This document shows positions 10,931 through 22,800 of a DNA stretch of 64,000 bases, in pieces. How positions within the stretch are numbered: position 1 is the stretch's first letter; each line of letters starts with the position of its first letter. The DNA is from Emiliania huxleyi CCMP1516 (Eukaryota; Haptophyta; Isochrysidales; Noelaerhabdaceae): assembly GCF_000372725.1 (NCBI RefSeq), contig NW_005200496.1:145682-209681 (forward strand), written 5' to 3'. The notes beneath the pieces were generated by a model. That model made no database searches, had not been told where the DNA came from, and saw only the letters and a program-made list of their open reading frames with translations. A program made the position numbers and the translations under genes.

Positions 10931-12180
10931 GCTCGAATTCTTCTTCTTGCACACAGCCAGGCGGCAACAGCGACACCCTCACTACGAGCAGGACCAGCGT
11001 GACGAGCAGGCGCGAATAGTCGCCCTTAGTAGCCCCATAGCTCCTCGCGCTTCGGCCCTGCGCCGCTACCGCCGCATGCTCAGCCGCCGCCGCCGCCGCC
11101 GCTGCCGCCGCCGCCGCTGTCGCCGCCACTGTTGCCGCCACTGCAGCCACGGCCGCTACCGCCGCCGCTGCCGCCGCCGCCACAGCTGCCGCCCAATCGT
11201 CTCCATCGACCCGCCGGCCGCTTGCCGCCAGCAGCCACTGCCGCTGCCGATTCCGCCGCCGCCCCCCCGCCTCTGTGGTGGCTACTGCAGCGTTTGCCGC
11301 CACTGCCGCCGCAGCCGCCACAGCCGCACCGACCGCTACCCAATCAGCGGTCGCCCGAGCCCGAGCCGCGTCAGCCGTCTCGGAGCCCTCGAGCCAACGC
11401 TACCGCCACAAGCCCTCTCCTCGCCGCTGCTTCCGCAAGCGCCCGGCCGCCGCGTTTGCAGCTACCGCCTTTGACTTCCCGCCCGACTTAATCTGTGAGC
11501 ATCCTCGGGCGTGCGTCCGGGCGGCGCTCGTCGCGGCACCGAGGGGGCGCACCCAGTAGGAATGTGGGGCGTGCGGAAAGGTACTCCCCCCCCCCCCCCC
11601 GTCTTCCTCCCCATTACCTGGCTACACACGCTTCACTCCGGTTACTCGTGTCACTCCGCCTCACGTACAGCCCGCCCGCCCGCGCGCCCACCGCCTCGAC
11701 CCTCATCCTCCGCGCTCGCGCAGGTCTGTGTCGCTTCTGACCTCTCTCGCGTCCCTCGGCTTCTGGCGCCCCTCCGACGCCACCTCGGAGCTTCACCGCT
11801 GTGACTCAGAGACGTGGAGCTCCCTCCCGAGCTACCTCCCGCCGCCGCCGCCTCACCGACGGAGACGGACCCCAGCCGCGGGACCCTTGTGCACCCTCGG
11901 CGAGCACATCCACCCATCGGCGAGCACATCCAAGCCTCGTCCGTGTCGGCTTCTCCAGTGAAGGTGCTTGCCCCCTCCCCGCCCCGCCCGCCCGCCCGCC
12001 AGGAGATGTAGATGTAGGCAGTCGCGATGTAGCGGAGATGCGGTCGAGAAGCGGTCGAGAAGCGGTAGCGACACGTCCAGCTTGCCGTAGGCGCGTTTGC
12101 GTCTCCCGCGGGCAAGTCGAAAGCAGTGGTGGTGGCTTTTTGCGCATTGATCTCTTCGAGGTTGATAAGGACCGGTGCAG
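10930..12180. other. Gene-free, GC-rich low-complexity region
   Basis: At 11070-11340 the sequence is dominated by CCG/GCC triplets, giving long Arg/Pro/Ala reading frames in every phase and on both strands. A C14 run sits at 11586. None of the open frames has a recognisable domain or a convincing start. I see no supportable gene. Confidence 0.5.
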
Positions 12181-12440
12181 CCGAGAAGCAGCCGAGATGC
12201 AGCCGAGATACCTCGAGATACAGCCGCCGAGATGTACTTGCAGTGGGAGGAAGCCGAGATGTGAGGAAATCTAGAGCAAGGAAGCCGAGAAACAGCCGAG
12301 ATGCGGCTTGTGGCCCCCGCCGGCCGACATGGATGCGATCAAGATGCGATCTGCAGCCGAGATCGACCGAGAGATATGGCCGAGATACAGCGGAGATCTC
12401 TCCTGCATCAACACCTCTCATGCTTGTTTGCAGGCAGCGG
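12180..12440. repeat. GCAGCCGAGAT satellite, forward orientation
   Basis: Units of the type GCAGCCGAGAT or ACAGCCGAGAT recur from about 12177 to 12400, with interspersed CCTCGAGAT. The same unit occurs forward at 13610-13690 and in reverse complement at 14870-15190, inside the introns of the gene that starts at 12640. Confidence 0.75.
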
Positions 12441-12639
12441 GGGTCGAGAGCCCATCTTCTCCGCCTCCGAGCCGCCACTGCCGCCAGCCTCCGAACCGCC
12501 ACCATCACCGCCACCAGCCTCCGAGCCGTCGCCGCCGCCGCTGCCGCCGCCGCCGCCCCACACCCGGCCAGCTCCTCTCAGCCCTTCTCCCTCTCCCCCC
12601 CTCCTCCACCCGCCCTCTGACTCACGCTCAGGTACAGTC

Positions 12640-15600
12640 ATGGGCGGCGGCATCTTGCACGAGTCGCACGAGGTCGGCCCTCCGGAGGCACACGTGGTGA
12701 AGACGGTGCTCGACGCTGCCTCGGCGGAAGACCACAGCATCGCCACCACCGCCGACGGCGCCGTCTGGAGCTGGGGCGCTGGAGGCGGTGACCGGCTGGG
12801 CCACGGCGACGAGCAGCGCCCTCCTGCCGAAGAAAGTCGAGGCCGTGGCTGGCCAGCGCGTCGTCGCTGTGTCGGCTGGAGCGGACGAGGACGAGATGCC
12901 CGACCTGGTCGACCCGCGCGACGAGGAGGACATCGACATTCTCAAGCAGCCTGCTCCATCCTTCCGGCCGGTGCCTTCCGGACCCGCTCCATCGCGCTCC
13001 CCGACCCGCGCAGCCTGCACCCTCTCCCGACGCGCCCACGCGCCGCGCCGCGCACGACCCACCTCGGGCCCACGGACCACTCTCTCATTCTCCGGACGCG
13101 TGTGACAGATGTCAACCCGCTCGCGCCGCTCGTCTCGCGCCGCTGAAGCCTCGTCGGAGCTGGAGCAAGAGATCAACCGCGAGCACGCGGAGCGGCTGGC
13201 GGAGCTGATGGCAATGCAAAAGGGCACGCTCTCAAAGGACGGGAGCCGTGAAAAGTGGGGGGCGCTTGGCACCCTCCTGCACATGGCGCGGGAGTGGGTC
13301 GGAGAGGGAGGGACGACCGTCCCGACGGACAAGCTACGGCAAGCGAGCACTGGCCACCGGCAGCTCGCCGAGCTGCTCATGCGGTACGAGAAGCTCGACC
13401 GGATGGAGGTGGCGCGGCTGAAGCTGATGGAGGTGCTGCGCGAGCCGGATGCCGGCGGGCTGCAGGAGAAGATCGTCGACCCCGCGCATGCGGCAATGGT
13501 GCAGGCCGCCGTCGACGACTTCGTCCGCACCTGGCATCACGCGTGTTATGTGCGTGCACGAGATACTCCCTTCCCCACCTGGCACAGATACACCGAGATT
13601 CAATCTCCTGCCGAGATACAGCCGAGATACAGCCGAGATACAGCCGTGATGTTACCGACATATAAACGAGATTGATCGAGATGGCCGATGTACGGCCAAG
13701 CCTCACCACCGTTAATTAATGATCAATTAATTAATTAATTAATCGTCTCTGTTTACTCTGGATAATGCAGAATTACTATGGATAATGCGCGGCTCGAGCG
13801 ATGCCTGCGCGTTCGTCCGTTAATTATTGATTAATTATTCAGTCGCTGTTGTAAATTGACGATGGAGCGACACGCGGCGAGCGTATGCACATTGTGAGTT
13901 AACTAGCTCGGAATTAATCAAGTCGTAATTAACTCGGCTGGAATATCCGACAGATCGCCGAGAATATCCGTCCACAAATCGCCGAGATCGAACTGAGATA
14001 GACCGAGATTGATCTCCACGTCCCTGCGTCGTGAGCAGTGCTGGGGCGGGCTCGTGCACGCGATCGACCCGTCCTCCTTTGGCACCTGGTGCGACGACCA
14101 CTTCGAGCTGCTCGTCCACCTCGGCTCGAAGGTCTTCTTCATGGCGGGCTTCGCCGCCCTGCTCACCGAGCTCGAGCACTACCAGGTGCCCGTGCCTGCG
14201 GGGGCCACAACGATGGGCGAGGTGCTCGGCAGCGCCGAGTTCCTCGATATCGTCCACGGCGCGGACAGCCTCGTCTCGTACCTATACGAGAGCACCAAGG
14301 TCCCGGTCAACGGCGTCGTCAGCTTCCACGTGATGCGCTCCGTCGAGGGCCTCCTGTCGACGGGCGCCCTCTTCGGCGACGACATCTACTACCGCAACTA
14401 CTACGGCAACCCGAGGTCGTCAGGTGTCGACCACTACGACCGCGTGGAGGCCGACTGGAAGAAGCTCGGCCTCGGGCCGCCCGACAACATGCTCTACTGC
14501 TTCGCCGGCTCGCAGATCATGAAGCACTTTGCGCAGTACTCGTCGTACGAGCAGCTCTGCGCCTATGGGAAGGACCTCCCGTCGGTGCCCGCCCACGTCT
14601 TCTACCAGCAGCAGGGGCGCAAGCTGTCCGGAGGCGCCGTCGGCTACTACTTCACCACGCCGGACCGCGAGCGCGTCCTCATCCTCACCGACCAGCGGTG
14701 GCTCGTCGTTGGGAACGAGGACCGCTACCCCGAGGAGTCGATGCGAAAGAATCCCCTCTACGACTACATCTACGGTGCTCTCTGCTGGCTACTCTGCTCC
14801 CTATCGACAGCATCTCCTCACACTTCCGCTTTGAACAGGTATGTGCTATACCTCGGCTGCGCGACGCCTCGGCTGTATCTCGCGGCGATATCGCGGCGAT
14901 ATCTCGGCTGCATCTCGGCTGCATCTCGGCTACATCTCGGCTGCATCTCGGCTGCATCTCGGCTGCATCTCGGCTGCATCTCGGCTGCATCTCGGCTGCA
15001 TCTGGGCTGTATCTCGGTTCCTCTCGGCTAATCTCGGCCGTATATCTCGGCCATGCATCGGCTGTGCATCGGCTGTAGCTCAGCCGTATCGGCCGTGCCT
15101 CGGCCATATCTCCCCGAGCGCCTCCTCAATCCCTCGGTCATATCTCGGCTGTCGCGCATTATCCATATCTCTCAAATATGTCGGCTAATCATATCTCGGC
15201 CTGACAACTCCTCGTGCTCCTCGGCGCCTCGGTGCCTACGAACACGGTCTAACAAGTTTGGCCGTGAACAGGCCTGGGCGAGGAGGACGAGGGCAAAGAG
15301 GAGGGCTACCTGCCGTCGGTCATGCTCACGCAGACTAAAAAGCAGACCTTCAAGGCGAACCTGGCCGAGTACAAGACGCACGCCGCGAGGATCGCCGCGA
15401 TCATCTTCCTCATCAACAAGTATGAGCGGCAGGACGACCCGATCAACATCCGCCCCTACGCCGAGTCGGCGCGCGCCTGAGGGCGGGGCTTGAGAAGTGA
15501 TGTGTCTATTCACGCGTGTGTGGTGTGAACAGGAGGTGCAGCAGGCGTATGGCTCCGAGGCGATGTGGGAGGAGGCGGTCAACGTCTACGTCGCCTTCTA

Positions 15601-15901
15601 CGAGGAGCAGATTGAGAAGGGCTGGTGGGCGCCGGTCGACTGCACCCGCGCCGGCATCTCGAAGAACTTCTTCGCCCGCGGCCGCGGCCAACTCGCCGCT
15701 TCGCCCTGGCTCATCTGCGAGCTCATTCTCTGCGGCTCGCCGTGGACGGGCTCCGGCTGGGCGGGCCGCGGGACGCTGCCGAGCGAGACCGAGCGCTCCG
15801 AGATCAGCGTGGCGCTGCAGCGGGCGGAGCTCGGGCTCGAAGGGCAGCGGCGCGGCGGCTCGGGCAGCAGCTCGGGCCTGAAGCGGACGCGGATCATGTG
15901 A
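12640..15901 (+). CDS. RCC1-repeat protein of unknown family, with a frameshift
   Basis: Model: 12640-12970, 13109-13549, 14039-14774, 15272-15468 (GC donor), 15533-15901. Exon 1 holds one RCC1 blade: AEDHSIATTADGAVWSWGAG then GDRLGHGDEQ, continued as LLPKKVEAVAGQRVVAVSAG one frame later. A single-base indel near 12800 therefore breaks the repeat (sequencing error or mutation). Exon 2 is a charged helical segment starting MSTRSRRSSRAAEASSELEQ. Exon 3 (245 aa, FGTWCDDHFELLVHLGSKVF onward) and the last exons (KKQTFKANLAEYKTHAARIA, EVQQAYGSEAMWEEAVNVYV) match nothing I recognise. One RCC1 blade alone cannot make a propeller, so it is a partial domain or a marker of a lineage-specific family. The two large introns are filled with satellite. 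Confidence 0.55.
13605..14035. repeat. Intron with forward GCCGAGATACA satellite and TTAA repeats
   Basis: Part of intron 2 of the RCC1-type gene. ATACAGCCGAG units run from 13612 to 13650. TTAATTAATTAATTAATTAA lies at about 13725-13742. Further CCGAGAT motifs occur at 13980-14010, just before the acceptor at 14038. Confidence 0.7.
14865..15190. repeat. Intron with ATCTCGGCTGC satellite, reverse orientation
   Basis: The 11-bp unit ATCTCGGCTGC repeats in near-perfect tandem from about 14918 to 15008, with diverged units from 14865 and on to 15190. It is the reverse complement of the unit in the preceding intron and occupies most of intron 3 of the RCC1-type gene. Confidence 0.85.
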
Positions 15902-15956
15902 AGGCGCGGCGGCAAGGAGGGCGCTGGGCGGCGCGCGGGCGGCGCGGTGGGCGGCC

Positions 15957-16050
15957 GGCGCTGCGGCGGGCGGCGCTGCGGCGGGCGGCGCTGCGGCGGG
16001 CGGCGCTGCGGCGGGCGGCGCTGCGGCGGGCGGCGCTGCGGCGGGCGGCG
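15957..16050. repeat. 15-bp GC-only tandem array
   Basis: The unit CGCTGCGGCGGGCGG is repeated about six times just downstream of the TGA at 15899-15901, in the presumed 3' flank of the RCC1-type gene. Confidence 0.85.
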
Positions 16051-16059
16051 AGGGCGCCG

Positions 16060-17500
16060 GCGGCTCAGCTGCCGAGCGTTTGGAGAGGGAGGGCGGAGCC
16101 GCTCGGGCGAGGAGACGAGAGACGTCCGGGCGAGAGGTGCCTGTGACGAGAGGAGGTGGCGTGACGCGTGAGCCGACAGGACGCGCGACGGCGCGGTGTG
16201 GGCGGCGAGTGGGAGAGAGAGGTTAGAGTTGTTTTTTGTTTTGCGAGTGGTGGGCGGATGTGGGATGACTGACAGGACAATAGAAGTCGACTTGGTGTAC
16301 CTGTGGCCATTACTCTGCCGAGTGAAGAGAGCATCTGCTTCGGCGCAGTCGTCGTCGGGGGGGGGCCGGGCAGGGGGGGGGGGGGCTCGTTAGATTAATA
16401 ATGAAATGTCATTATGACTGTGGACGTCGGTCACTAATTCCGCCGCCTTTCCGAAACGGGAAAAGACTCTGCGGGCGTTTGACTCGCCTCACCGAGCTCT
16501 AGCTCTATCTAAGCATCTAAGCATCTAATAGTAATCTAATAGCACGGTCGGCCGCCAGAAAACACGCCTGCGTGGATCGCGTCACACCAATCCTCGCTAC
16601 CCAACGCGGCCAAAGGATATCCACCTCGAGAACCTCGAGAGAATACAAGTCCGCCGAATTTAAGATTTTAGAGGCCGGCCGCAGGCCGGCGATTGGATGA
16701 ATTTCAGATTACTCGGAATCTGAAATTGTTTTTCACAGATCACTCGGCGAGCACAGATCATCAGGATTTCCCCGCTTGCATCATATCATGGTTTTCGCCA
16801 TGATATTATGGAGGCATGATATCTTAAAGGTCGGCACGTCATTTTCACGCTCTTGAAATCACACCTTGCGATTTCACACAAGGATCACGCTCTTTGAAAT
16901 CACACCTTGCGATTTCACACAAAGAAATCACGCTCGGCGCGCGCAGCCCCCCCCCCCGCGCGAGCGATATTTTGTTTGGTGGCCGGTTACTACAGTAAAA
17001 TGTATACAGCTGCGCGCGCTTCTACTGTACACGCGGGCGCAACGAACATGGCTAAGCTGAAGTGGGCGGCGGCCATCATGGCGAGCTATCAGGCGATTTA
17101 GGGGTAGGCGGAACTGCTGGGGACTCATTGGCGGTCACAGGCAGGTGTCTCGGGTGAGCGATCACATCTTAGGGGAGGGCGTTCATGGAGCGCGAGATTG
17201 CGCGCCTGGCCGAGCTTAACGACACTTACGTACCGTGAGTTGTTGTCCCCCCGTTTTACTTTAATTAACATTTTCACAGACGTGATATTCACACTCAACT
17301 CGCACGCAACTCGCACGCAACTCGCATCTATCTCGCAACTCGCACTTCGCAACTCGTGTGCAACTAACTCGTGTGCGACTTGCCGGTCAGCTCGCACGCA
17401 ACTCGCACGTCGAGCATGCAACTCGCACGCACTCGCACGTGGCAGAATAGCACAAAAAGTAAAAGGCGCTAAGTTTCCGGGAAGTTCCGGTCCTCAGAGA
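16060..17500. other. Gene-free region with local direct repeats
   Basis: No gene is supported. It includes a poly-G tract at about 16374, an AT-richer part (16400-16900), and two copies of GAAATCACACCTTGCGATTT at about 16855 and 16898. A CAACTCGCACG-type tandem lies at 17293-17445. CATGATAT occurs as an inverted pair near 16785-16830. Confidence 0.5.
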
Positions 17501-18700
17501 CTGACCGCTCACTCGCAGCCGGGACAATGGCCGCCACGATGCGCTCAGCGCATGCCGCGATCTGGCCCGCGTTCTCGGGGCCAGAGACGTTCACGACCCT
17601 CGCCGCCCTTTTGAGCTGGCGAGGTTGTTGTCCATGGTGCGGAGGACCTCGGTGATGCTCGCGCGGATGTCCTCCAGCTGGGAGGAGCTGGGGCCCGCGA
17701 CGTTCGCATGACTGAACGAATGCCTGTCACCCTCGCGACCCGTGCGCCGTCACAACGGAGCAAATTCCGGCAACGGCCATCGTCGTTGCAGCCTCTCGAC
17801 AGCGCGTTGCGCCGCAAACCATGGCCGACTGCGGCCACAAAAGCTTTGTTATGAGCCACACTGAACCGGCCTGCCTCTTCGAGCCGCATAGCACCAGGCC
17901 ACGAGGCGCAGATCCAGCATGCCTGTGGTCCCGCGTGATGAGCCGATGGCGCAGATGCATTGGCATTGCGAGGAAGTCTTAGGTGGGCTCCCCGGCCCCG
18001 CCGTGCCTCTCAAGGCCGCTCACAGTCTCACTCAAAATCGCGCGGAATTGACATCTTAAATTACGGTATGTACGTCATCTCCCTAACCTCTGCCGTGACA
18101 GCCTCTCGCTGTGCACTCAGGTGGGCGGCGCTGAGCAGCTGCTCCCGCAGCGCTGCGACCTGCTCCGCAGCTGAAGCACCCGCTGAGCCCGCGGGCACCT
18201 CCAGCGCCTGCCGGTGGCTAGCCCGCGTCGGCGTCGGCTTGCGCGCCTTCGAACGAGGCGCGCCACCACCTGCTCGCCCGCCCCCTGCGCCCCCGCGCCC
18301 TCGGGGGGCGCACCTCCTTCCTTGCCTAATCCTGGCAAAGAGCGGCGTGCAGCTTCGAGCCGCCGCGCTCCGCTGCGGGAAAGTTCGAAGGCCAGCGCTG
18401 CACAGCGACGCCCGGCCGTATCTCGAGCAGCGGGGAAGTGAGGCTGGGCATGCCGCCCGGGAACGAGGCATCGTCGCTGCCCCCGCCAGTGGCCTGGTGC
18501 AAGTACAACGCGACAGAGAAGGCAAGTTGCTGCAGCGAAGGGTCGATGTTCGAAGCAGCGCTGAGATCGATGCGGCACTCCGTGCTGCGTACCCCCATCA
18601 GCTGGCTGGGCGGGCTGACCTGTGGCGCGACCGGCGGCGGAGGCACGTGGGGGGCATCGGCCCTCTCTGCAAGCTGCAGCAGCAGCTTGAGAAGGAGGCG
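17500..18700 (-). CDS. Possible coding region on the minus strand, exons unresolved
   Basis: Several minus-strand stretches look protein-coding and helical. About 18700-18400 reads VAPQVSPPSQLMGVRSTECR, then NIDPSLQQLAFSVALYLHQA. About 18290-18080 reads KARKPTPTRASHRQALEVPA, then AEQVAALREQLLSAAHLSAQ. About 17710-17610 reads SSSQLEDIRASITEVLRTMD. About 17595-17510 reads VNVSGPENAGQIAACAERIV. They lie in different frames, as exons would, but I could not fix the junctions or a start codon, and no family is recognised. Confidence 0.3.
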
Positions 18701-19380
18701 GGCTGCGCGGTGTCCACACAGCGTGCTCCGTGCAGCCCGCGAGCGCTTAGAGCGCCTCCACAACGAGAGGATCGAGGTGATCCACATCGGCTTGGAGGCG
18801 GCCAACCGGGGTCGGTCTCGGTGCACCGCTGCTGCCGGGCCGGAGCTCGAGCGTCGAGCGTCGAGGCGAGGCAGCAGCGCAGGCCGAGTTGGGTTCGGGA
18901 CTAAGAGGCGTCGAATAGTGGGGGAAATGGCTCACTCTACGACTCGCGAAAGCGCCGCTCAGCCTCCGAGTTCTCAGGCTGCCGACTTTGCTGGCGATGA
19001 AGATCCAGGTCAAGGGGCTAGTGGGGGAAATGGCTCTCTCTACGCGGATAAAATTTTCTCGGCCGCCATTCTGTTCGGTTTATGCCTCTTTGTGTACCTC
19101 CCAGCTTCGAGGTGTCGCATTCCCGGCTCCGCTGACGATTGATGCAGCTTCCTCCCGTGGTGCCACACCTGCACCAGCGCGGTGCCTAGCCTTGCCGCCA
19201 CCTCCGCCCTCAGGAACGGTACACAACTCTGCGCGAGGAGGACGGTACGGTGGTCGTGCACCGCTTCGAGGACCGCGACGGCGTGCTCTCCACTTGTGGC
19301 AGCTCGCGGCAGCTCACGCCCGCCGTGTGGCTCAAGATGAAGTCGCGGGCGGCCGTGCGCCACTGGAGAGGCGCCCGAAG
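18650..19380 (+). CDS. Possible coding region on the plus strand, exons unresolved
   Basis: Plus-strand fragments LCKLQQQLEKEAGCAV (about 18660-18710), ARERLERLHNERIEVIHIGL (about 18735-18800) and, after a good CCCTCAG acceptor at 19213, ERYTTLREEDGTVVVHRFED followed by LTPAVWLKMKSRAAVRHW (19214-19372) look coding. The first two overlap the minus-strand candidate, so the strand of that part is undecided. No domain is recognised. Confidence 0.3.
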
Positions 19381-19810
19381 CCATGCTGCACCCCTGCAGG
19401 CTCGTGGGCGCCCGTGTGTGCGTGTGTGGGCGAGCAAAGAAGTAGGAGAGAAGAGGCTTCTAAAAATCTCTCAAGAAGTAGAAGAAGGACAAGGAGTAGG
19501 CTGCAGCGCCGTGTATGAGCACCGGCCTCTGTCCCCGGGTCAGGCCTCTGCCTCGTGTCTGTGCACATCCTGGGACAGGGATCAGGGCCTCTGGGTATTT
19601 AAAGGAAAGTGAGCCGGCCAAACTTGTACTTGTGAGCTCTACACCCTCCCTTGTGAGCCGGACGGATTTCATTTCTCTCTGCGTTTTCCCCCAATGTTTG
19701 TTCCACCACCGAAGGCGATTCTCAATTTACCAAAAGAAAGAATTTACGTTGCGAAAGAAACCAACTAGTCGTTACGCCAGCTGGGGCGCGCTGCCTGGAT
19801 AGGTCTCGCC

Positions 19811-22800
19811 ATGTCGGCGGAGAGCATCAAGGTGGCGGTGCGCGTGCGTCCGTTTAATGGGCGCGAGAAGGAGCAGAACTCCAAATGCATTATTCGCATG
19901 CAGGCTCGCGGCACTTGTCACTACACGTGTGCGTCGCTTCTCCTCAAACTCAAAGCCGAGCTTTGTGTCGGCCACCTTCTTGCCAAGGCGTCGCCCTGAG
20001 ACATAGTACGCTGCTACCCGCAGGGACCAAAGACGACCATTATAAGTCCGGAGGACGGGGTTGAAAAGGACTTCGCGTTCGACTATTCTTACTGGTCGCA
20101 TGACGGCTTCCAAACCGACGAAAACGGGTACAACTCTGCTGGCGGCAGCCCCTCAAAGTGCGAAAGAGCCAGCGATTGTCTGCGTGATAGCCTACCAAAA
20201 GAGGGCAGGGATTGGCGGTGCAGGATGCCAATTTACGTCGTCACACCCCGATCAGGTATGGAGCAACCTATTCCTCGCAGAAGGATGTGTACGACCACCT
20301 CGGTGTCACGATGCTGGAGAATGCGTGGCAAGGTTTCAACTGCACCATGTTTGCGTGAGCCGGCTAGATGACCAGTGGGGCATGAGAAACTCCTCACTGC
20401 CTCGCCGAGTGGGCACGCTCCTCCCGCTCACGCCGCGTGCTGGCACCCCATCACAGATACGGCCAGACGGGCGCTGGCAAGTCGTATTCATTCGTCGGCT
20501 ACGGATCAAACAAGGGAATTCTCCCGCAGGCGCCGTATCGTGCCTCGTCCACTGATTCAGTGGACCATCAACACACCACTACTGCTCGCTGGCGTGCCGC
20601 CGATCTCCCTCCCAGCCCCCGCCAGCGAAGCGCCACGCTGTCTGCCGCAGGCGTGCGAGGAGATCTTCAGGCGGATCAAGGAGCAGACCGGGCCCAACCA
20701 CAAGTTCCAAGTGCGCTTCTGCCAAATGGCAGCCTTGACAGCACCACGGTCGCCCCCACCCGAGAATCGCCGATACAGGTGGAGTGTGCCATGATGGAGA
20801 TCTACGGTCGTGAGCTCCGCGACCTGCTCCATCCAAAAAGCAAAGAAAAGCTCAAGATTCGGAACGGCAAGACGGGCACATATGTGCAGGGCCTCAAAAA
20901 GTCGGCCGTCGGGTCATACGAGGCCATCGAAAAGGTGCAGGACGTCGGCACCGCCAATCGGACTGTCGGTGTCATGAGCACACCCTTCTTACCGCCTCCA
21001 ACCGTCCCTAAATAAACTGTGCGTGATCCTTCCACGCAGGCGCGACGCAGATGAACGCCACGTCGTCGCGCGCCCACACTATCGTCACCATCACGCTCGG
21101 ACAAATCAAGAAAGAAGATGGCATCGACAAGGAGTTTGCCTCCGATATTGTCCTTGTCGATTTGGCTGGCTCCGAGCGCGCCGAATCGACGGGCGCGACG
21201 GGTGCGCGGCTGCAGGAGGGCATCGAGATCAACGTTTCGCTCTCGGCGCTGGGCAACGTCATCTCGGCGCTGGCAGAAAAGGCCAACAACCCGAAAAAGA
21301 AGGTGTTCATCCCGTATCGCTCGCATGTGCTGACTGAGCTTCTGCAGTCCGCACTCGGCGGCAACTCAAAGACCGTCATGGTGGCTGCCGTCTCGCCTGC
21401 CAACATCAACTTTGATGAGTCTCTCTCGACGCTGCGCTACGCAGACCGCGCCAAGCAGATCAAGGTTGTCGTCGAGGTTATGGAGAATCCGACGGACAAG
21501 CTGATCCGGGAGCTGAAGTCGGAGAATGAAAAGCTCCGCAAGATGTTGATGGGCATATCGGCGGGCGAGGCTGTCGATTTGTCCGGCGTTGGTGATGGCG
21601 GCGTCGGCGGCGGCGGCGGCGGCACGGATAGTGAGGAGGGTGCGTCCGCGGCAGAGGCGGATGCTTCCAGCGGGCCGGATTTGCACAAGCAGTATGGCGC
21701 GACTATCACCGAGGAGGAGCTTCAGAAGCGGATCGAGGAGGCCGTGGCGGGTGTCAAGGCGGCATCGGAGGAGGAGAAGGAGAAGGCCATCGAAGAGATG
21801 CGCCGGATCGAGGCGGAGCGGGCCGAGGCGGCGTCCAAGTGCATGCTCTCGCGAAACGATATGGAGACGCTCATCCGGAATGCGATCATGCAAGTGCCAG
21901 GGGTCTCGGACTACTCCAAGAAAGACGCTGCTGAGGAGGCCCTTTCGGAGCTCGGTCGGCTCTACGAGCTGCGTGCCTCGGGTGGCGGTCGGCTGGGGCC
22001 GGAGGACACGATCGCGATGGTGACCGAGACGCTCGAGATGTGGGATAGTGAGGAGTGTGAGGTGCCGCGGGAAGAGCTCGAGGCGGCCATGGAGGAGGCG
22101 CAGCGCCAGCTTGCAGAGGGGAGCCAGGTGTGGGACGATGGCCTCCTCGGCTACGACGAGCTGGTCGAGGTGATGGAGAACGTGATGACCAAGATCCCAT
22201 CAGCGCCCACCGGGCCGAGGAAGAAGGCGATCGCCAACGTGCTGTACGATTTCGAGGGCGAGCGGCAGGCGGCGATGGGCAACTTGCTCTCGAAGCCGGT
22301 GGTGGTCAAGTCGGTGCGTGCTGCGGTCTCGCTCCTTGGCATTGACGGAGTCGATGGCGAGGACTTTAAGCAGATCGAGAAGGCCACCAAGTATGCAGAG
22401 GAGGCCTTCGACCGGGTGAGCGCGCAGGCAGGCTCCGGCATTGTGTCCACGGATTCGGCGGAGGCGGCGCTGTCAAAGGTGATGGAAAAGCTCGCGGTGG
22501 CAGCGCCAGCAGATGTGGAGGAGGCAAAAAAGTCCTTTGAAAAGGACAAGCAAAAGGCGGAGGCCAAGGCGGAGGCAGCAGAGCGACAGAAGGCGGCACT
22601 GGCTGAGCAGCTCGCGCGCAACTCGGAGATGCTGGCGCAGTTGACGAAATCATGGGAGGAGAAGATGAGCGCTTCAGAGGCAGAGGTGTCGGAGATGGCG
22701 GCGGAGCTGGGCCTCGACATGTCACGCGAGGATCTCCAGGATTACCCCTCGCTGCGCAATCTCAACCAGGACGCGTTACTCAGCGGGAGGCTGGTGCATT

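Noticed and set aside
10845..11474. Arg-, Pro- and Ala-rich open frames
   Set aside because: They come from CCG/GCC triplet runs, are open on both strands at once, and have no start context or domain.
16928..17128. Short open frames near the CCCCCCC tract at 16950
   Set aside because: No start context, no domain and no continuation into exons.
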